A stretch of 10,749 nucleotides of DNA from UBA6186 sp050012295 (lineage in GTDB: Bacteria > Pseudomonadota > Gammaproteobacteria > UBA6186 > Azoamicaceae): NCBI GenBank assembly GCA_050012295.1, contig JBEKHL010000050.1, forward strand, positions 1-10,749. The letters are read 5' to 3'. Positions 6,587 through 10,749 of this stretch are shown in pieces. Under the pieces are notes generated by a model. That model saw only the letters and a list, made by a program, of their open reading frames with translations, was not told the DNA's origin and ran no database searches. The first letter of the stretch is position 1. Each line of letters begins with the position of its first letter. A program made the position numbers and the translations under genes.

Positions 6587-7953
6587 TCAATAACAACAAG
6601 ATTGACAAAATGCGATTGATTGACAATTTATCTTTGTCAGAGAAGTTAGAAGATTTGGGTGCTTCTAATTTAATCAATATGAGCATAGTTTTTATTTTTA
6701 TATTTTTTACGTTATTAACTTTATGGATGTATTTTGTAAATGTAGAAGAAATAGCTAGGGCTCCTGGGGTTATAATTCCGGCTGGCAATGTTTATCCTGT
6801 TCAACATTTGGAAGGTGGAGTAGTTTATAAATCTTTTGTAAAAGATGGTGATGTTGTTCAAAGAGGTCAGGCATTGTTTGAGTTTTCACCAGAACCGGCG
6901 GTTTCTGATTTATACAGACTATATAATTTAGAAACGGCATTTAGGTTTAACATTGCTAGATTAAATGGGTTTTTATCTAATAAACATGTTAGTAGAGAGG
7001 AATTAGAAAAAATTATTAATTATCGTAATAGCAATAGAAAATCATTAGATTTTTTAATTGATAATACTTTGTTATTATTTCAACATCAAACCCAACAACG
7101 AAAAAATGATCAAGAATCGGTTGAAAAATTGATAAAAAATAAAGAAATACATATTGTTAATTTAAATAAGCAAATTTCTAATTTATCTGAACGTACCGAT
7201 TTATTATCTTCGCAAACAGAAATTTATAAAGATTTAAATAAAGAGCAATATGCTTCCAAAATAAATGTTATAACTAGTCAAGATCGTGAACAAGAAATTT
7301 TTGGTAATTATTTAGCAGCTGTAAGAGAAAGAGCTAATGTGGAGTCTTCTATAATAGAATTAAATAATCAAAAACGTACTAATGATATGAATACTAGTCG
7401 ATTGGCGTTAGAAGAATTAAATAAACAAATTTCAGATTTATTAGAAGTAACTAAACAAATTGATAAAGCTCAAGATAGAGTTAATCGGTTACGGGTGGAA
7501 TCACCTATATACGGTATAGTAAAAGGTTACGATGTTAGAGCAGGTAAAGTAATAGCTCCCGGAGTAGTAATGTTTGATATAGTTCCTATTACCAAACATT
7601 TAGTAGTAGAAGCAAAAATTTCTGCAAAAGATATTGGGCATATAAGTTTAGGTGATCCGGTTAAAGTAAAGGTAAGTTCTTATGATTTTTCAACATATGG
7701 ACAATTAAGCGGTAAGGTTAAGTATATTTCAGCTACTACCTTTGATGATCCTAGGTATGGTTCTAATGCGGAACCATATTATAAAGCAGTATTAACTATA
7801 GATAGAAATTATTTAGGGGACGATCCAACTGCTAATTTAGTAACGCCAGGTATGACGGTAGTCGCAGATATTCAGACAGATCATCGATCGTTGCTAACGT
7901 ACTTCTTGAAGCCAATTAACAGGACTTTCTATGGTGCGTTTAGAGAGAGGTGA
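6583..7953 (+). CDS. HlyD-family membrane fusion protein (type I secretion periplasmic adaptor, LapC/PrtE-like)
   Basis: This 456-aa adaptor bridges the inner-membrane ABC pump to an outer-membrane TolC-like channel. It has a short cytoplasmic N-terminus, one membrane anchor (about 30-52), a lipoyl-like half motif (about 68-100, 'VQHLEGGVVYKSFVKDGDVV'), a long coiled-coil hairpin (about 105-300), the second lipoyl half ('RVESPIYGIVKGYDVRAGK', from about 304), and a beta-barrel region ending in 'VTPGMTVVADIQT'. The C-terminal 'R-S-L-L-T-Y-F-L-K-P-I' and closing 'F-R-E-R' are typical of complete family members. The ATG overlaps the preceding stop, with a GGGG stretch eight bases upstream. No outer-membrane partner gene is in the window; TolC homologues are often encoded elsewhere. 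Confidence 0.92.
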   Translation: MINNNKIDKMRLIDNLSLSEKLEDLGASNLINMSIVFIFIFFTLLTLWMYFVNVEEIARAPGVIIPAGNVYPVQHLEGGVVYKSFVKDGDVVQRGQALFEFSPEPAVSDLYRLYNLETAFRFNIARLNGFLSNKHVSREELEKIINYRNSNRKSLDFLIDNTLLLFQHQTQQRKNDQESVEKLIKNKEIHIVNLNKQISNLSERTDLLSSQTEIYKDLNKEQYASKINVITSQDREQEIFGNYLAAVRERANVESSIIELNNQKRTNDMNTSRLALEELNKQISDLLEVTKQIDKAQDRVNRLRVESPIYGIVKGYDVRAGKVIAPGVVMFDIVPITKHLVVEAKISAKDIGHISLGDPVKVKVSSYDFSTYGQLSGKVKYISATTFDDPRYGSNAEPYYKAVLTIDRNYLGDDPTANLVTPGMTVVADIQTDHRSLLTYFLKPINRTFYGAFRER

Positions 7954-8005
7954 GTTTTGTTTGTAGTGTAGCCGCCACTTATCCTGATTCTATTTTTTTT
8001 AGAAA

Positions 8006-8344
8006 ATGAAAAACCAATATTTAGAGTATACTTTTTCAATCTTAGAACATGAGTGGAAAAATATTGTTTCTAATTCAACTTATATTTGTGAACTTGCTGT
8101 TCATCCTCAACATAGAAGAAAAGGGATTGGTAAGCTTATATTAAATGCTTGTCAAAAACAATATAACAACTGGTTATATGCTGACGTGATCTATTGGCCG
8201 AAACCATTTGTAAATGAATTATCTTATCGACTTTTCTTAAAAAATGGCTTTACAGACATAGGGGAAGTATATATCGAAAACTCACCGGGATTTAGATCCT
8301 ATAAATCTCGTATTATGTTGTGGGAGCCCATTAAATTGTTTTAA
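8006..8344 (+). CDS. GNAT-family N-acetyltransferase, N-terminally truncated
   Basis: The acetyl-CoA-binding motif A is clear: 'CELAVHPQHRRKGIGKLIL', with the R-R-K-G-I-G pyrophosphate loop, at about residues 28-46. The motif B region 'VNELSYRLFLKNGF' follows at about 69-82. GNAT enzymes transfer an acetyl group from acetyl-CoA to an amine; the acceptor cannot be predicted here. At 112 aa it is about 40-50 residues shorter than normal, with the shortage entirely before motif A, where the first strands and helices should be. An in-frame TAG lies one codon before the ATG, and no good Shine-Dalgarno is visible. It lies 52 bases after the adaptor gene without a clear terminator between. It is probably a 5'-deleted gene, though a minimal active form is possible. 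Confidence 0.7.
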   Translation: MKNQYLEYTFSILEHEWKNIVSNSTYICELAVHPQHRRKGIGKLILNACQKQYNNWLYADVIYWPKPFVNELSYRLFLKNGFTDIGEVYIENSPGFRSYKSRIMLWEPIKLF

Positions 8345-8523
8345 GATTTATTTTAAATTCCAGATGATAGGTAATTTTAAGCCTTCTATTTTGGCATGCG
8401 GTTAATTGGATTTATTTTAGTATACTATTAGTTGCACACGTTTAATTTGATGCCGAACTAGTAGACTTAAGGTTTGCTGTATATTTGTTTATTACTAACA
8501 TGATAAACAAACCGATTGATGTT

Positions 8524-8531
8524 GGAGGAGG
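8524..8531 (+). promoter_or_regulatory. Strong Shine-Dalgarno that sets the start of the pterin dehydratase gene
   Basis: GGAGGAGG lies seven bases before ATG 8539, the best ribosome-binding site in the window. It shows that the upstream in-frame ATGs at 8485 and 8500 are not the start. Confidence 0.85.
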
Positions 8532-8538
8532 TAAAAAC

Positions 8539-8880
8539 ATGTTAGAATTAACTAAAAAACATTGTGTTCCATGTAATGGTGGAATTTCGTCTTTAACAGC
8601 AGAACAAGCTAATGTCATGTTACAAGAAATTCCAATATGGCAAGTTAGTCAAAACGGCATTAAGATTTATAGGTGTTTTCAATTTAAAAATTTTTACCAC
8701 ACAATAGCCTTTGTTAATGCAATTGCGTGGCTCTCTCATCAGGAAGAACATCACCCTCATTTAGAAATAGATTATAATAAATGCATTGTGGAATATTGGA
8801 CTCATGCTATTGAAGGTTTATCTGAGAATGACTTTATTTGCGCTGCTAAAATAGATAGTTTATATTTACACCAAGAATAA
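8539..8880 (+). CDS. phhB: 4a-hydroxytetrahydrobiopterin dehydratase (pterin-4a-carbinolamine dehydratase)
   Basis: This enzyme dehydrates 4a-hydroxytetrahydropterin to quinonoid dihydropterin, recycling the cofactor of aromatic amino acid hydroxylases; it is a small cytoplasmic protein. The 113-aa product has the family signature: an N-terminal C9-V-P-C12 segment followed by 'SLTAEQA', the catalytic 'E-E-H-H-P-H' block (His71, His72), and 'YWTHAIEGLSENDF' carrying His89. Length and motifs are normal. The start at 8539 is fixed by a strong GGAGGAGG site. No phenylalanine hydroxylase or folate/pterin gene is nearby, so the pathway context is not visible here. It is convergent with the next gene, with only nine bases between the stops. 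Confidence 0.93.
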   Translation: MLELTKKHCVPCNGGISSLTAEQANVMLQEIPIWQVSQNGIKIYRCFQFKNFYHTIAFVNAIAWLSHQEEHHPHLEIDYNKCIVEYWTHAIEGLSENDFICAAKIDSLYLHQE

Positions 8881-8889
8881 ATTTGGTAA

Positions 8890-9207
8890 TTATAAATTTA
8901 CGTTAGTTAAATTATCTAGTATTAATTTAAATTCAGGCGTATGAAACATTGGGGTAAATTCATAAATTTGATATTCTCCAAGGTGGCGAGCAGCAAACGG
9001 ATCGTGATTTAATATCATTTCTAATGATAATCTGCTATCACTTTTAGCTATTATAAGACCACCTGTTTGGGGAACTTGAGGTCCAGAAGCAATAAAAGTT
9101 CCATTTTTATAGTTAATATCAAGAAATTTAATATGATCTTCTAAATGAGCATCAATTTCTGAATTATCAACGATGTAACGTACTATTACAATAAATAAAT
9201 TTTTCAT
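8890..9207 (-). CDS. YciI family protein
   Basis: This is a 105-aa soluble protein of the YciI-like (dimeric alpha/beta barrel, ferredoxin-like) family. Conserved features are the first strand 'FIVIVRYIV', His25 in 'HLEDHIKFL', the S41-G-P turn, 'TGGLIIA', D69-P-F ('NHDPFA') and the closing 'YQIYEFTP' strand. The His/Asp pair is the presumed active site in the family, but the substrate is generally unknown. Related proteins are sometimes fused to or placed with sigma factors or degradative enzymes; nothing like that is seen here. The ATG is preceded by AGGT at eight bases and, farther out, an extended -10 promoter. The length is normal and the gene seems intact. Confidence 0.85.
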   Translation of the reverse strand: MKNLFIVIVRYIVDNSEIDAHLEDHIKFLDINYKNGTFIASGPQVPQTGGLIIAKSDSRLSLEMILNHDPFAARHLGEYQIYEFTPMFHTPEFKLILDNLTNVNL

Positions 9208-9256
9208 GTTATGTTACCTATAATTTCTTATCTAATTATCCAAAATTATGAAATAA

Positions 9257-9265
9257 ATTATACCA
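9257..9265 (-). promoter_or_regulatory. Extended -10 promoter for the YciI gene
   Basis: The minus strand reads TGGTATAAT, a perfect TATAAT with the upstream TG of an extended -10 element. The -35 region at normal spacing is poor, as is common for extended -10 promoters. The transcript would start near 9250, about 43 bases before the start codon at 9207. Confidence 0.5.
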
Positions 9266-9415
9266 GATATAACAAATACACTAGAAAAATTTGCTCAAAA
9301 ACTAAAGCCTTCCAACAGTTTTTAGGCAGGAGAGGTCAGTTGATTATCCAAGAAAGAACAAAATAAAAAGAACTTTTCTAAGAATTTAATCAAGAACGTT
9401 CAATCTATATATTAA

Positions 9416-9806
9416 TTGTGTTGTCTTAAAAACCATAAAATTAAAAATTTGACATCACCAGATAAACATGATGATCTAAATATTAGGTACGGTAAATCGA
9501 AAATTTTAGAATACCTAACAGATTTAGAACATGTTGTTGCAGTAAGTAAAAATATTATAGATGTTGTTTTATTAACAGCAACAAAGCACTTGGATGTTGA
9601 TGGCCAGAGAGTTTCTTTATCTCTTAAAAAAAGCTGGAGGTAAAACGATCGCCCTGAAAAAATTAGTGGTTTTTACTAAAAATGTCGTTAGCTGTCATGG
9701 TTTAATTTTTAACGTTTTCAATTTTTTTAGCGTGGGCATTGTTAATGATAAGAATAACAGTGTCCACACCAAAAAAATTTGTTTTAAAACACATTCACCC
9801 TCCTAA
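9416..9806 (+). pseudogene. Possible frameshifted pseudogene, family unknown
   Basis: The frame beginning at TTG 9416 reads for 75 codons to TAA at 9641-9643. If one A of the seven-A run at 9626-9632 is ignored, reading continues in the next frame ('SLSLKK' then 'AGGKTIALKKLVVFTKN') to 9806, giving about 130 codons in all. This suggests a one-base insertion in a homopolymer in a former gene. Neither half matches a family I recognise, no good ribosome-binding site is seen, and the C-terminal part becomes low-complexity, so this may be coincidence. Confidence 0.25.
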
Positions 9807-9864
9807 TGGAAAAGATGCGAGCCATAGGCGAGCTTAACTTGTAGGAAAATTTAATAAATTTTTT

Positions 9865-9871
9865 AGAGGTG
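9865..9871 (+). promoter_or_regulatory. Shine-Dalgarno of the methyltransferase gene
   Basis: AGAGGTG lies four bases before ATG 9876 (GAGG to ATG is six bases) and fixes that start. Confidence 0.6.
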
Positions 9872-9875
9872 CAAA

Positions 9876-10619
9876 ATGAATTTTAAAAATTTTATTCCTA
9901 TTACAACTTACCGCTCTGACAAAAAAAGATCTAAAGTGGCTGCCCAAGAATATTGCAAGACTTTTGATTCTTCATATCGTTATTTAGCATATCGCGATAT
10001 TCATTATTTAATAAAAAAGTATGTTTTAGGTAAGGATGTTCTAGATTATGGTTGTGGAACTGGGATTTCGACTCAATTTCTTATAAATCAAAAATTTATA
10101 GTCACAGGGGTGGATACAAGTGAAGAAATGCTAAAACATGCTAGACTTTATTGTCCGTTAGCTTCATTTTATCAAATTAACGATACTCTATTTTTAAATA
10201 ACCATAAAGTATATGATTTTATTTTTTCTGGTTTTGTTTTACTTGAACTGGGCACTGAAGATGACATCCTTAGATATTTAACAGAAGCTAGAAAGAGAAT
10301 GAAAAAAGAAGGTATATTTATTGCAGTAACTGGAAGCCAACATATGTACTTGAAAAATTGGTTTTGTTTTAATAATAAGTATAGAGAGAATCAAAACCTT
10401 AAAAGTGGGGATAAAGCTAAAATTTTTGTGCCAGAAGTCAATATTGAATTTACAGATTATTATTGGACAGAGGTTGACTACAGATATTTCTTTGAAAAAT
10501 CAGGTCTAATTTTGCTTGATATTTATTATCCTTTAGGCAACGTAAATGATCCGTTCTTATGGAAAGACGAAAACATCTATTCCCCCTTTTTGATTTTAAC
10601 GGCAAAACCTAAAGCCTAA
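9876..10619 (+). CDS. Class I SAM-dependent methyltransferase
   Basis: This is a 247-aa cytoplasmic protein with a Rossmann-type methyltransferase core. Motif I is 'VLDYGCGTG' at 55-63, the acidic residue ending strand 2 is D80 ('VTGVDTSEEML'), and motif IV is the 'VYDFIFSGFVLLEL' strand at about 112-125, followed by 'ARKRMKKEGIFIAVTG'. The pattern fits the Methyltransf_11/25 group. The C-terminal part (about 165-235) has a cap or substrate region rich in aromatics ('FTDYYWTEVDYRYFFEKSGL') that does not reveal the substrate. The start is supported by AGAGGTG just upstream. The gene stands alone on the plus strand after a decayed intergenic region. It looks complete; the target (small molecule, lipid or protein) cannot be assigned. 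Confidence 0.85.
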   Translation: MNFKNFIPITTYRSDKKRSKVAAQEYCKTFDSSYRYLAYRDIHYLIKKYVLGKDVLDYGCGTGISTQFLINQKFIVTGVDTSEEMLKHARLYCPLASFYQINDTLFLNNHKVYDFIFSGFVLLELGTEDDILRYLTEARKRMKKEGIFIAVTGSQHMYLKNWFCFNNKYRENQNLKSGDKAKIFVPEVNIEFTDYYWTEVDYRYFFEKSGLILLDIYYPLGNVNDPFLWKDENIYSPFLILTAKPKA

Positions 10620-10646
10620 AATAGTGTTTACCTCATTGTGGTCGTA

Positions 10647-10659
10647 TACTTTTAAAGTA
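10647..10659 (+). terminator. Weak stem-loop after the methyltransferase gene
   Basis: TACTTT-T-AAAGTA forms a short stem 27 bases after the stop, followed by an A-rich and then T-rich stretch (AAAATATTTTTTATTT). It is the best candidate for ending this transcript, but the stem is short and all but one pair per arm is A-T. Confidence 0.3.
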
Positions 10660-10685
10660 AAAATATTTTTTATTTGATTTGCTTT

Positions 10686-10717
10686 CTCATATTGTATGAG
10701 TATTACAAACTTTGTAA
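10686..10717. repeat. Two adjacent small inverted repeats at the right edge
   Basis: CTCATA-TTG-TATGAG (10686-10700) and TTACAAA-C-TTTGTAA (10703-10717) are perfect stems of 6 and 7 bp, two bases apart. They could be terminators of this or a downstream convergent gene, or protein-binding sites. Neither is followed by a long T-tract. Confidence 0.35.
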
Positions 10718-10749
10718 AATACATATTTAAGTAGTACATTAAAAATAGA

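Larger units (their letters stand above)
9208..9875. other. 668-base stretch without a convincing gene; decayed coding remnants
   Basis: Apart from the promoter of the minus-strand gene and the ribosome-binding site of the next plus-strand gene, no intact gene is supported. Short frames with normal-looking amino acid content occur in all three plus frames: one from about 9416 to 9643, one from 9594 to 9806, and a hydrophobic one from 9706 to 9837. An imperfect stem (AAAAACT 9297-9303 / AGTTTTT 9317-9323, 13-base loop) lies upstream. No tRNA, transposase or terminal inverted repeats were recognised. Confidence 0.5.

Noticed and set aside
6495..6788. Minus-strand 97-codon frame across the ABC/HlyD junction
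   Set aside because: It overlaps two well-supported genes on the opposite strand and has low-complexity content.
7971..7978. GCCGCCAC, matching the reverse complement of part of the GC-rich palindrome at 659-666
   Set aside because: An eight-base match without any associated stem is not enough to call a second copy of the repeat.
8391..8426. Possible promoter (TTGGCA ... TATACT) before the pterin dehydratase gene
   Set aside because: The spacing between the boxes is 24 bases, too long, and no acceptable -35 exists at normal distance from TATACT.
8485..8538. Upstream ATGs extending the pterin dehydratase by 18 residues
   Set aside because: The ATG at 8539 has a GGAGGAGG site seven bases before it and gives the normal family length; the extension would encode the Shine-Dalgarno itself as Gly-Gly-Gly.
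9817..9833. GCGAGCC-ATA-GGCGAGC as a hairpin
   Set aside because: Only three central pairs and two outer pairs form, with two mismatches between them, so it is not a convincing stem.

Overview
The window is very AT-rich (poly-A/T runs, A/T-ending codons) and carries an Rpn-type nuclease remnant, a 2-oxoglutarate/malate-type translocator, decayed intergenic DNA and one GC-rich palindromic repeat. Together these suggest a host-associated, probably intracellular proteobacterium of the Rickettsiales or Legionellales kind. That placement is inference from gene content; there is no rRNA or other marker gene here.

Layout. At 1-276 is the C-terminal end of an Rpn/PD-(D/E)XK 'recombination-promoting nuclease / putative transposase' protein cut by the window edge, followed by an unrecognised small ORF (294-596). 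A GC-rich double palindrome (637-676) separates these from a minus-strand DASS-family dicarboxylate transporter (687 to 2075 or 2132). A short divergent intergenic region holds a good sigma70-type promoter (TTGTCA-18-TATAAT) reading right into the main unit of the window: a 132-aa protein of unknown function (2221-2619), then a tightly packed type I secretion cassette. The cassette is an ABC permease/ATPase without a peptidase-like domain (2688-4424), a second ABC permease/ATPase with a LapB-like degenerate C39 N-terminal domain (4424-6586), and an HlyD/LapC-type adaptor (6583-7953). The three genes overlap by 1 and 4 bases, so they are almost certainly co-translated. No substrate (RTX or LapA-like), TolC or LapD/LapG gene is visible.

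The right third is a set of unrelated small genes: a 5'-truncated GNAT acetyltransferase (8006-8344), a pterin-4a-carbinolamine dehydratase (8539-8880, strong Shine-Dalgarno), a convergent YciI-family protein (8890-9207, minus) and a SAM-dependent methyltransferase (9876-10619). Between the last two lie 668 bases with no convincing intact gene, only fragments in three frames that look like decayed coding sequence. No tRNA, rRNA, CRISPR array or complete insertion sequence was seen.

The most interesting unit is the secretion cassette. Both ABC proteins keep Walker A but have eroded ABC-signature and H-loop motifs, and only the first keeps the catalytic glutamate. By analogy with the four-component RtxB/RtxD/RtxE type of system they may work as a heterodimer. 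The small gene upstream, which has a faint KfrA-N-like helical region and a coiled-coil tail, is a candidate accessory factor or regulator.
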